Source: an uncultured Ruminococcus sp.
GTDB taxonomy: Bacteria > Bacillota > Clostridia > Oscillospirales > Ruminococcaceae
Length of the DNA stretch: 51,314 bases
Direction: 5' to 3'
Assembly (NCBI GenBank): GCA_937926145.1
Contig: CALANW010000107.1
Location: 1-51,314 of the forward strand
The position numbers were made by a program, and so were the translations under genes. The notes under the pieces are model-generated. The model was not told the DNA's origin, did not search any database, and was given only the letters and a program-made list of their open reading frames with translations. Positions 1-7,312 of this stretch are shown piece after piece. Every line of letters begins with the position of its first letter. Position 1 is the first letter of the stretch.

Positions 1-23
1 TCGGAGATGTGTATAAGAGACAG
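1..23. other. Illumina Nextera adapter (read-2 side), artefact
   Basis: Bases 5-23 are the 19-bp Tn5 mosaic end used in Nextera libraries, and the preceding TCGG matches the tail of the read-2 adapter. This is library adapter left on the contig, not genomic sequence. Confidence 0.97.
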
Positions 24-74
24 TTTGTCAAGAGGTGAAAATTCTTAATAATTTTTAAACAATTGTTAAAGTTA

Positions 75-103
75 TTGAAAAGATAAATAAAATGTTATAT
101 AAT
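75..103 (+). promoter_or_regulatory. sigma-A-type promoter for the SGNH-like gene
   Basis: TTGAAA at 75-80 and TATAAT at 98-103 with a 17-bp spacer. Transcription would start near 110, about 43 bases before the ATG at 153, which has AAGGAG at 135-140. Confidence 0.75.
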
Positions 104-152
104 AATCACAGTATATTTTGTTAATATTCACACAAAGGAGCAGAGAACGAAA

Positions 153-896
153 ATGCAGATACGAAAAGAAAAGAAACACGCAAAATTCCGATTTTCATTT
201 ATTCTGCTTTTTATATTTGCAAGCTTCGCTGCTTGTTTTGCATTGTATATGAAAAGTGACGATGCGATTCCTGTTTCGAGCAGCAATACAGAAGAAACTT
301 CCGATATTAACAGTGATGAACTTTATGAAGAAAAAACAAGTGTTGTAAACCCTGTTCCCAAAAGCGAACGTGCGCAGGACGGTTATTTTGACAGCGCTTT
401 GATCCTTGCCCCCGAACAGATGAGAGGTTTGTCCGACTATGGAGCAGTTCCGCGTGATAACCTTTTCACCGGAGATTTTACGCCGTCGGATATTATGACG
501 AGTTCGGCAGTTTCTTTCATTGCAGGCAAATATTACGGCTCGATTTACATATTTTTCGGTGCCGATTCAGCCGCATCGCAAGGTTTTGACGGTTTGACGC
601 AGCTTATTACAGATATAAACGAAAAAAGCGACAATGTGAAGATATATCTTGTTTCAGCCATACCCTTAAAGTCGGATAATGAAACCGAAACTCTCACAAA
701 TGCTCATATTGAAAGTTTTAATTCACTTTTACTGAAATTTGCGGACGAGAATAGTGTAAATTATCTCGATCTCAATACATTTCTTGTAGGCAATGACGGA
801 AAACTGCCAAATAATAAGGCAGAAGCTGTCGGTGACAGGCTCAAAAAAGATACTTACCTCGAAATAGCTGATTTTCTGCTAACGCATATTGCTTGA
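153..896 (+). CDS. membrane-anchored SGNH/GDSL-like protein, catalytic residues apparently lost
   Basis: A 247-residue protein with a basic N-terminus and one hydrophobic segment at about residues 13-32, so probably a signal anchor. A Ser/Thr/Glu-rich spacer follows to about residue 70. The rest resembles the SGNH/GDSL hydrolases common in Ruminococcus-type genomes: the block ALILAPEQMRGLSDYG lines up with the usual ALFIGDSRTVGL block, and a later IYLVSAIPL / FNSLLLKFA / YLDLN pattern follows the family order. By my alignment the nucleophile motif GDS has become A86-P87-E88, and the C-terminal DGVHL motif has become V226-G-D-R-L, so Ser, Asp and His are all replaced. It is probably a non-catalytic paralogue. 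It has its own promoter and precedes pyrH. Family assignment is by eye and moderate. Confidence 0.6.
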   Translation: MQIRKEKKHAKFRFSFILLFIFASFAACFALYMKSDDAIPVSSSNTEETSDINSDELYEEKTSVVNPVPKSERAQDGYFDSALILAPEQMRGLSDYGAVPRDNLFTGDFTPSDIMTSSAVSFIAGKYYGSIYIFFGADSAASQGFDGLTQLITDINEKSDNVKIYLVSAIPLKSDNETETLTNAHIESFNSLLLKFADENSVNYLDLNTFLVGNDGKLPNNKAEAVGDRLKKDTYLEIADFLLTHIA

Positions 897-930
897 ATGT
901 GAAATTTATAGAAAAATTTTCATTTCGCAC

Positions 931-959
931 TTTACATATTGGAGAAAATGTAGTAAAAT
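931..959 (+). promoter_or_regulatory. sigma-A-type promoter for the pyrH operon
   Basis: TTTACA at 931-936, 17-bp spacer, TAAAAT at 954-959, 35 bases before the pyrH start codon. It would drive pyrH-frr-uppS and possibly the genes beyond. Confidence 0.7.
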
Positions 960-994
960 AGAATAGATAGATTATGCAAAGGAGTAAATTTAAT

Positions 995-1723
995 ATGTCT
1001 GATGTACCTAAATATAAAAGAGTTCTTCTGAAGCTCAGCGGTGAAGCACTCGCAGGTGATAAAAAAACAGGACTTGACTATTCTGTCATCACACCAATTT
1101 GTGAAAGCATCAAAAAGTGCGCTGACATCGGAGTTGAAATGGGTATCGTTGTCGGAGGCGGAAACTTCTGGAGAGGCCGTTCAAGCGGTGCTATGGACAG
1201 AACAAGAGCTGACCATATCGGTATGCTCGCAACAACGATGAATGCACTTGCAGTTGCAGATGTTCTCGAATCGCTCGGAGTAGATGTTCGTGTACAGACC
1301 GCTATTGCAATGCATCAGGTAGCAGAGCCTTATGTTCGCAACAAGGCTGTTCGTCACCTTGAAAAGGGAAGAGTCGTTATCTTCGGCTGCGGCACGGGCA
1401 ACCCGTTCTTCTCGACGGATACAGCTTCAACACTTCGTGCAGCTGAAATAAACGCTGACATTGTTCTCAAAGCAACAATGGTTGACGGCGTTTATGACAA
1501 AGACCCGAACAAATATCCTGATGCTGTAAAGTACGATGAGCTCAGCTTCAACGATATTCTTGTAAAAAACCTTGCTGTAATGGACAGCACAGCTGCTTCG
1601 ATGTGCAAGGACAACAATCTGCCTATAATCGTATTTGACCTCAGCAGACCTGATAACATTTATGATGCCTGCATCGGCAAGAAGATCGGTACTATTGTTA
1701 TCGACAGAACAAAAAATCAATAA
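995..1723 (+). CDS. pyrH: UMP kinase
   Basis: Cytosolic amino-acid-kinase-fold enzyme that phosphorylates UMP to UDP. The 242-residue product shows the family blocks KRVLLKLSGEAL at the N-terminus, VVGGGNFWRGR, and GTGNPFFSTDTAS with the following ADIVLKAT. An ATG at 974 is in frame, but the AAAGGAG ribosome binding site at 978-984 lies just downstream of it and is well spaced for the ATG at 995, so 995 is chosen. frr follows 30 bases later, the usual pyrH-frr pair; rpsB and tsf, which often precede pyrH, are not here. Confidence 0.95.
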   Translation: MSDVPKYKRVLLKLSGEALAGDKKTGLDYSVITPICESIKKCADIGVEMGIVVGGGNFWRGRSSGAMDRTRADHIGMLATTMNALAVADVLESLGVDVRVQTAIAMHQVAEPYVRNKAVRHLEKGRVVIFGCGTGNPFFSTDTASTLRAAEINADIVLKATMVDGVYDKDPNKYPDAVKYDELSFNDILVKNLAVMDSTAASMCKDNNLPIIVFDLSRPDNIYDACIGKKIGTIVIDRTKNQ

Positions 1724-1753
1724 TTCGGCAAAAGCCGCATAAAGGAGTATATT

Positions 1754-2308
1754 ATGAACGAACACGTTACAAAAGCACAGGAAAAAATGGAAAAATGCCT
1801 CAGCAGTCTTGAACACGAGCTTTCTACTGTAAGAGCAGGAAGAGCTAACCCTGCTGTACTCGACAAGGTGCTCGTTGACTACTACGGCACACCTACACCT
1901 ATCCAGCAGATGGCCGCTGTTTCCGTTGCGGAAGCAAGAATCCTTGTTATCCAGCCATGGGATAAGACACAGCTCAAGGCTATCGAAAAGGCTATCCTCA
2001 ATTCCGATATCGGTATCAATCCTACAAATGACGGCAACGTTCTCCGCCTTGCATTTCCTCAGCCTACAGAAGAGCGCCGTAAGGAACTTGTTAAGCAGGT
2101 AAAGAAGTTCGGCGAAGAAGCTAAGGTAACTGTAAGAAACGTTAGAAGAGATACTCTTGACAAGCTCAAGACACTCAAAAAGAACAATGAGATCACAGAA
2201 GACGATATGAAGGACATCGAAAAGGATGTTCAGAAGGTAACTGACACATTCTGCGATAAGGTCGATTCCGTTATTTCCGTTAAGGAAAAAGAGATCATGT
2301 CTATCTGA
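1754..2308 (+). CDS. frr: ribosome recycling factor
   Basis: Releases ribosomes from mRNA after termination together with EF-G. The 184 residues are the standard length. Typical blocks are LSTVRAGRANPAVLDKVLVD, YYGTPTPIQQ, ARILVIQPWD, and the helical RRDTLDKLKTLKK region. AAAGGAG lies ahead of the ATG. The stop codon TGA overlaps the uppS start ATG by one base, which implies translational coupling. Confidence 0.97.
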   Translation: MNEHVTKAQEKMEKCLSSLEHELSTVRAGRANPAVLDKVLVDYYGTPTPIQQMAAVSVAEARILVIQPWDKTQLKAIEKAILNSDIGINPTNDGNVLRLAFPQPTEERRKELVKQVKKFGEEAKVTVRNVRRDTLDKLKTLKKNNEITEDDMKDIEKDVQKVTDTFCDKVDSVISVKEKEIMSI

Positions 2309-3015
2309 TGAAAACGGCAAATGTACTTCCGAAGCATATCGGATTTATTATGGACGGCAACGGACGTTGGGCGCAGAAAAGGGGACTTCCCCGAACAGCA
2401 GGTCATGCGGAGGGTGCGCAGACGTTCCGTCGCATCGCCCGATACTGCAAGACGCTCGGGATAAAGTATATCACTTTCTATGCGTTTTCGACCGAAAACT
2501 GGAAACGTCCGAAACAGGAAGTCGATATGATAATGAAGCTATTTATGCAGTATCTTGACGAAGCAAAAGATTTCGCAAAAGATAAAACAAGGCTTATTTT
2601 TCTCGGTGATAAGTCCAGATTTGAACCAAAGATGAGGGACAAAATGATCGAGCTTGAAAAGGCTTCGGAAAATTTTGATGAGATGACACTCGCCATAGCT
2701 GTAAATTACGGCGGCAGAGATGATATCGTCCATTCTGTCAAAGCTGCTGCGGAGATGCTTCAAAACGGGGATATAAAAATTTCCGATATTGATGAAAGTA
2801 TGATAACGAGCCTGCTTTACACGGGGACAATGCCGGACGTTGACCTTGTTATCCGTCCGAGCGGCGAACAGCGCATTTCAAACTTTCTTATATGGCAGTC
2901 TGCGTATGCGGAGTTTTATTTCACAGATGTGCTTTGGCCTGATTTTTCGCCGAAAGACCTTGATAAAGCACTTGAAGATTATGCATCGAGATGTCGGCGT
3001 TTTGGCGGAGTATAA
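2308..3015 (+). CDS. uppS: undecaprenyl diphosphate synthase (cis-prenyltransferase)
   Basis: Condenses farnesyl-PP with isopentenyl-PP units to make the C55 carrier lipid for peptidoglycan. The 235-residue product has HIGFIMDGNGRWA with the Mg-binding Asp16, then ITFYAFSTENWKRP, AVNYGGRDDI, and the pyrophosphate-binding RPSGEQRISNFL, then AYAEFYFTDVLWPDF. The start overlaps the frr stop. The MEP-pathway genes dxr and ispG that feed its substrates lie a few genes downstream. Confidence 0.96.
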   Translation: MKTANVLPKHIGFIMDGNGRWAQKRGLPRTAGHAEGAQTFRRIARYCKTLGIKYITFYAFSTENWKRPKQEVDMIMKLFMQYLDEAKDFAKDKTRLIFLGDKSRFEPKMRDKMIELEKASENFDEMTLAIAVNYGGRDDIVHSVKAAAEMLQNGDIKISDIDESMITSLLYTGTMPDVDLVIRPSGEQRISNFLIWQSAYAEFYFTDVLWPDFSPKDLDKALEDYASRCRRFGGV

Positions 3016-3144
3016 AATTGACAGAATATGAATATTCTTGCACATAACTGTTCTATAATAATATGAGGATGTTATTTGCATCTTATATTGTTATGCCCAT
3101 ATCATTCGGAACAGATTAATGGTGCTTATTTTGGAGTTTAAATT
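3016..3144 (+). other. uppS-cdsA intergenic gap with a short palindrome
   Basis: A perfect inverted repeat AGAATAT-GA-ATATTCT lies at 3023-3038, overlapping a TTGACA at 3018-3023. A TATAAT at 3054-3059 is too far from that -35 to form a standard promoter with it. An operator or a weak internal promoter is possible; nothing firmer can be said. Confidence 0.3.
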
Positions 3145-3975
3145 ATGCTTACAAGAATTTTGACAGCTATTGTCGGGATCACTATTGGAGTAATAGTAGT
3201 TCTTTTGGCTGATACAATCGTTTTTGAGATATCGATCGCGGTTTTGTCATTCCTTATTGTTTATGAACTGCTTTCCAATTGCAAATGCCTGCAATACAAA
3301 GTCCACAGTGCAGTTTGTCTTGCTTATGCGGCGGCACTGCCGTTTTTGACAAACTTTTGCAGCATCAATGTGATCTATATCGTTGCGGCTGTTTGTACAT
3401 TGGTCATGTTGGTCGGATTTATCGCATATCATAAAACGTTAAGCTTTGATAAGCTTTGTTTTATGATAGCTTCAACGGTGCTTAGCTCTGCGGCGATGAG
3501 CTGTCTTGTTATCCTCAACAGAATGGACAAAACGCACGGTGCATTTTATGTTGTGCTTTGCCTTGCAGCTGCTTGGCTCAGTGACGGAGCTGCATATTTT
3601 GTGGGAACATTCTTCGGAAAGCATAAGCTTTGCCCTGAGATATCGCCTAAGAAGACCATTGAGGGCGCAGTTGGCGGCGTTGTCGGAAACATAATCATAC
3701 TTTATATTTTCGTTATCGTTTATACAGCGGTAATGCATTCAAAGGGTTATGAATTCTCCACGAACTACGTTTGGACGGGTATCGTCGGACTGATAACAAG
3801 CCTTTTGAGTATGGTCGGCGATCTTTCGGCTTCGCTTATAAAACGTCAGAACAATATAAAGGATTTCGGCAAAATAATGCCGGGTCACGGCGGAGTGCTT
3901 GACCGTTTCGACAGTGTTCTTGTCGTTGCGCCGTTTATGGCACTTGCTTTTAAATATTTTGCAATTTTCAATTAA
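3145..3975 (+). CDS. cdsA: phosphatidate cytidylyltransferase
   Basis: Integral membrane enzyme that makes CDP-diacylglycerol from phosphatidic acid and CTP, the entry to phospholipid synthesis. The 276 residues hold about seven hydrophobic segments. The C-terminal CDP-alcohol signature is intact: SASLIKRQNNIKDFG, then IMPGHGGVLDRFDS. A ribosome binding site TTGGAG precedes the ATG. Its place between uppS and dxr is the normal Firmicutes order. Confidence 0.95.
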   Translation: MLTRILTAIVGITIGVIVVLLADTIVFEISIAVLSFLIVYELLSNCKCLQYKVHSAVCLAYAAALPFLTNFCSINVIYIVAAVCTLVMLVGFIAYHKTLSFDKLCFMIASTVLSSAAMSCLVILNRMDKTHGAFYVVLCLAAAWLSDGAAYFVGTFFGKHKLCPEISPKKTIEGAVGGVVGNIIILYIFVIVYTAVMHSKGYEFSTNYVWTGIVGLITSLLSMVGDLSASLIKRQNNIKDFGKIMPGHGGVLDRFDSVLVVAPFMALAFKYFAIFN

Positions 3976-3977
3976 TG

Positions 3978-4018
3978 TTTAGGGTATGCAAAACAAGCAT
4001 ACCCTAAAATTGGTTTTT
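3978..4018 (+). terminator. 12-bp hairpin between cdsA and dxr, terminator-like
   Basis: TTTAGGGTATGC (3978-3989) pairs perfectly with GCATACCCTAAA (3997-4008) around a 7-base loop. A short TTTTT run follows at 4014-4018, set off from the stem by six bases. It may terminate partially or serve as a processing or stability hairpin within the operon. Confidence 0.55.
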
Positions 4019-4038
4019 GGGAGTGAGCTTTTTTATAA

Positions 4039-5181
4039 ATGGAAACAATATCTCTTATCGGTTCGACGGGTTCTATAGGCGAGCAGACGCTTGATGTTTG
4101 CCGAAAGCATAATATCAAAGTCAAGGCTCTTGCCGCAGGCAGCAGCGTAAAACGTCTTGCGGAGCAGACGCATGAATTCAAACCCGAATATATCTGCATT
4201 TTTGATGAAAGCAAATATTCCGAATTGAAAACACTTACCGCTGATATTGATGTTGAAATAGGCTGCGGTATGGACGGACTTTGTCAGGCTGCTGTTATCG
4301 AAGCTGACAAATTCGTCAATTCAGTTGTCGGAATGGTCGGACTTTTGCCAACGCTCAAGGCTATCGAAGCAGGCAGAGATATTGCTCTTGCGAATAAAGA
4401 AACTCTCGTTGCAGGCGGCGAACTTGTAATGAAAGCAGCTGTCGAAAAGGGCGTAAAAATATATCCTATCGACAGCGAACATTCGGCTATTTTCCAGTGC
4501 CTACAAGGCAATGACCGTAAGGAACTTCGTAAAATTATCCTCACAGCTTCGGGAGGTCCTTTCTTCGGCAGAACAAAAGATGAACTGAAAGATGTTACCC
4601 CTGCCGATGCGCTCAAGCACCCTAACTGGAGTATGGGAAACAAAATAACTATCGATTCCGCAACTCTTATGAACAAAGGTCTTGAATTTATCGAAGCAAA
4701 ATGGCTTTTCGGAGTTGCTCCCGAGCAGATAGAAATTGTCGTGAACCGAGAGAGTATTTTACATTCGGCTGTCGAATATAACGACTACTCCGTTATCGGA
4801 CAGCTCGGAAGTCCCGATATGAAAATACCTATCCAGTATGCCCTTTTATATCCAAACAGAGTAGAATGTGATGTAAAGCCTTTATCCCTTACAGACTGCG
4901 GAACGCTTACATTTTTCAAACCTGACTATAAAACGTTCGACTGCCTTTCTGCTGCGATAAAAGCCATAAAACTTGGTGGTGCATATCCTTGTATCGTGAA
5001 CAGTGTAAACGAAGAAGCGGTTCGTCTGTTCTTGAACGAAAGAATTTCTTTTCTTAGAATAGGTGAACTTGCAATGGAAGCGCTCGAAGAATTTGAGTTT
5101 GCAGATATTACTTCATACGATGATGTAGCTGCCGCAGATGCTGCTGCAAGAGAATTCGTTTATAGGAGAGTACAGCATTAA
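4039..5181 (+). CDS. dxr: 1-deoxy-D-xylulose-5-phosphate reductoisomerase
   Basis: Second enzyme of the MEP isoprenoid pathway; converts DXP to MEP with NADPH. The 380-residue product has the nucleotide-binding GSTGSIG at residues 8-14, NKETLVAGG, the metal and substrate residues in PIDSEHSAIFQCL, LTASGGPF, and HPNWSMGNKITIDSATLMNK. All are canonical. The final A of its TAA stop is the first base of the rseP ATG, so the two are coupled. Confidence 0.97.
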   Translation: METISLIGSTGSIGEQTLDVCRKHNIKVKALAAGSSVKRLAEQTHEFKPEYICIFDESKYSELKTLTADIDVEIGCGMDGLCQAAVIEADKFVNSVVGMVGLLPTLKAIEAGRDIALANKETLVAGGELVMKAAVEKGVKIYPIDSEHSAIFQCLQGNDRKELRKIILTASGGPFFGRTKDELKDVTPADALKHPNWSMGNKITIDSATLMNKGLEFIEAKWLFGVAPEQIEIVVNRESILHSAVEYNDYSVIGQLGSPDMKIPIQYALLYPNRVECDVKPLSLTDCGTLTFFKPDYKTFDCLSAAIKAIKLGGAYPCIVNSVNEEAVRLFLNERISFLRIGELAMEALEEFEFADITSYDDVAAADAAAREFVYRRVQH

Positions 5182-6227
5182 TGAAAACATTTTTATCGAT
5201 CATCATCGGCATTTTCATCTTTGGTATCATTGTTATCGTGCATGAATTCGGTCACTATATCACTGCAAAGCTATGCAAGGTCAGAGTGACGGAATTTGCA
5301 ATAGGAATGGGTCCTGTCATATATCAGAAAAAGGGCAAAGAAACTACTTTTTCGCTAAGGCTTCTTCCGCTTGGCGGCTTTTGCTCTATGGGAGAAGATG
5401 AAGATTCGGACGACCCGAACTCTTTCAGAAAAAAGCCTGTCCCAGCAAAAATGGCTGTTATTCTTGCAGGTGCATTTATGAACCTTGTGCTGGGTTTTGT
5501 TATTTCTGTTGTTGCAATGCTTGTGAGCGGCGTTGGTATTTCTTCAAGAATAGTTTATTTTGATGAAGATGCTGTAAGTCCGAGCTATGGTTTGCAGTTA
5601 GGTGATACTATTGAGAAGATAAACGGAACAAAGATCTTTACCGCCCGTGACATCACTTATCTTTTAAGTACAGACGATGACGGAATTGTTGATTTTACTG
5701 TTAAGCGCAACGGTGAAACAGTAGAACTTAACGGTGTTCAGTTCCCGATGATAACAGATGAAACAACGGGAAAATCCACGCTTAAATATGATTTCAAAGT
5801 GCTTGCCGAAAATATAACGATAAAAAATATCATTCCATATTCATTCAATAATGCTGTTTACTGCGGAAGAATCGTTCTGATGTCGCTCCGTGATCTTGTT
5901 ACGGGAAAATATGGTCTGAACGACCTGCAAGGTCCTGTAGGTATCGTCACGACTATCGGTTCATCTGTCACGGAGGCAGGACTTGACTGGAATTTTCTGC
6001 TTCAGCTTGCGGCGCTTATTACGATAAATATCGGAATTTTCAATCTTCTTCCTATACCTGCACTCGACGGCGGAAGATTTGTATTTCTTGTTATCGAAGC
6101 TATCCGCAGAAAGCCGATGAAAGCCGAAACCGAGGGAATGATTCATTTTGTCGGACTTGCGCTTCTTATGCTGCTGATGATAGCCGTAACATTCAATGAT
6201 GTAAAAAATATTTTCGTAAACCGCTGA
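5181..6227 (+). CDS. rseP: site-2 intramembrane metalloprotease RseP
   Basis: M50-family protease that cuts substrates such as anti-sigma factors and signal-peptide remnants inside the membrane. The 348-residue product begins with a transmembrane segment containing the zinc motif HEFGH at residues 21-25. A PDZ-like domain occupies the middle (GLQLGDTIEKINGTKI region). The second active-site motif LDGG is at 295-298 in a C-terminal membrane segment. The dxr-rseP-ispG order is widespread in Firmicutes. Confidence 0.95.
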   Translation: MKTFLSIIIGIFIFGIIVIVHEFGHYITAKLCKVRVTEFAIGMGPVIYQKKGKETTFSLRLLPLGGFCSMGEDEDSDDPNSFRKKPVPAKMAVILAGAFMNLVLGFVISVVAMLVSGVGISSRIVYFDEDAVSPSYGLQLGDTIEKINGTKIFTARDITYLLSTDDDGIVDFTVKRNGETVELNGVQFPMITDETTGKSTLKYDFKVLAENITIKNIIPYSFNNAVYCGRIVLMSLRDLVTGKYGLNDLQGPVGIVTTIGSSVTEAGLDWNFLLQLAALITINIGIFNLLPIPALDGGRFVFLVIEAIRRKPMKAETEGMIHFVGLALLMLLMIAVTFNDVKNIFVNR

Positions 6228-6241
6228 AAACGGAGGAGCTT

Positions 6242-7288
6242 ATGCGTAAAGTCAAACCCGTAAAATTAAAAGATCTGACCTTTGACGGAAAGAAAATCTA
6301 CGTTCAGTCGATGCTGAATACTCCGTCTTATGATATAGGAGCAAGTGTTCGTCAGGCGAAACGCCTTGAAGAAGCAGGCTGCGACATAATCAGAGCCGCA
6401 ATTCCCGATGAAAAAGCTCTTGAACTTATCCCTGCGATAAAAAAAGAGATTTCCGTGCCACTCGTTGCAGATATTCATTTTGATTACCGTCTTGCATTGA
6501 AAAGCGCTGAACTTGGCATTGATAAAATTCGCATAAATCCGGGAAATATCGGCGGTCAGGACAGGGTAAAGGCTGTTGCTGAAATTTGCAGACAGAAAAA
6601 GATACCTATAAGGATAGGCGTGAACTCGGGTTCACTTGAAAGAGAAATTCTTGCAAAATACGGTGCTCCAACCGCCGAAGCGCTCGTAGAAAGTGCACTC
6701 GGTCATGCTGCGCTTCTTGAACAGTGCGATTTTGACGACATTGTTATTTCGATAAAATCTTCGGACGTAAAAACAATGATAGAAGCATATCGCTTGCTTG
6801 CGCAGAAATGCGAATATCCGCTTCACTTGGGAGTTACAGAGGCAGGAACGGCACGAATGGGACTTATTAAATCCGCCGTCGGAATAGGTTCGTTGCTTTG
6901 TGACGGCATCGGTGAAACTATCCGTGTTTCGCTTACTGCTGACCCTGTTGAGGAGGTTTACGCGGCAAAGGACATTCTTAAAGCTGTAGGCAAGGGAAGC
7001 GGCGTGAAACTTGTTTCCTGCCCGACCTGCGGAAGAACAAGAATTGACCTTATTTCGCTTGCACAGAAAGTTGAAGCTGCTATAAAAGATCTTGACAAGG
7101 ATATAACAGTTGCTGTTATGGGCTGTGTTGTCAACGGTCCGGGCGAAGCTCGTGAAGCTGATATCGGAATTGCAGGCGGTGACGGCTGTGCAGTTTTATT
7201 TAAAAAAGGCGAAGTTATAAGAAAGATACCCGAAGATAAAATTCTTGAAGAGCTTATCGCCGAGATAAAAGCTGTGGGAAACGACTGA
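6242..7288 (+). CDS. ispG: (E)-4-hydroxy-3-methylbut-2-enyl-diphosphate synthase
   Basis: Iron-sulfur enzyme of the MEP pathway that makes HMBPP from MEcPP. The 348-residue product has the TIM-barrel part, with VPLVADIHFDYRLAL and IRINPGNIGG, and a C-terminal cluster domain with SCPTCGRTR and MGCVVNGPGEA, which supply the three cysteines of the 4Fe-4S centre. GGAG precedes the ATG. Together with dxr it supplies isoprenoid precursors to the upstream uppS step. Confidence 0.96.
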   Translation: MRKVKPVKLKDLTFDGKKIYVQSMLNTPSYDIGASVRQAKRLEEAGCDIIRAAIPDEKALELIPAIKKEISVPLVADIHFDYRLALKSAELGIDKIRINPGNIGGQDRVKAVAEICRQKKIPIRIGVNSGSLEREILAKYGAPTAEALVESALGHAALLEQCDFDDIVISIKSSDVKTMIEAYRLLAQKCEYPLHLGVTEAGTARMGLIKSAVGIGSLLCDGIGETIRVSLTADPVEEVYAAKDILKAVGKGSGVKLVSCPTCGRTRIDLISLAQKVEAAIKDLDKDITVAVMGCVVNGPGEAREADIGIAGGDGCAVLFKKGEVIRKIPEDKILEELIAEIKAVGND

Positions 7289-7312
7289 CCGCATATTTAG
7301 GAGTTGAAATAA

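Noticed and set aside
5..23. Tn5/IS50 mosaic end suggesting a transposon
   Set aside because: The flanking bases and the matching sequence at the other end are Nextera library adapters.
1427..2320. 297-codon open frame on the minus strand
   Set aside because: Antisense to pyrH and frr, both clear genes; composition typical of an antisense shadow.
3018..3059. Promoter before cdsA built from TTGACA and TATAAT
   Set aside because: The two hexamers are 30 bp apart, too far for a sigma-A promoter.
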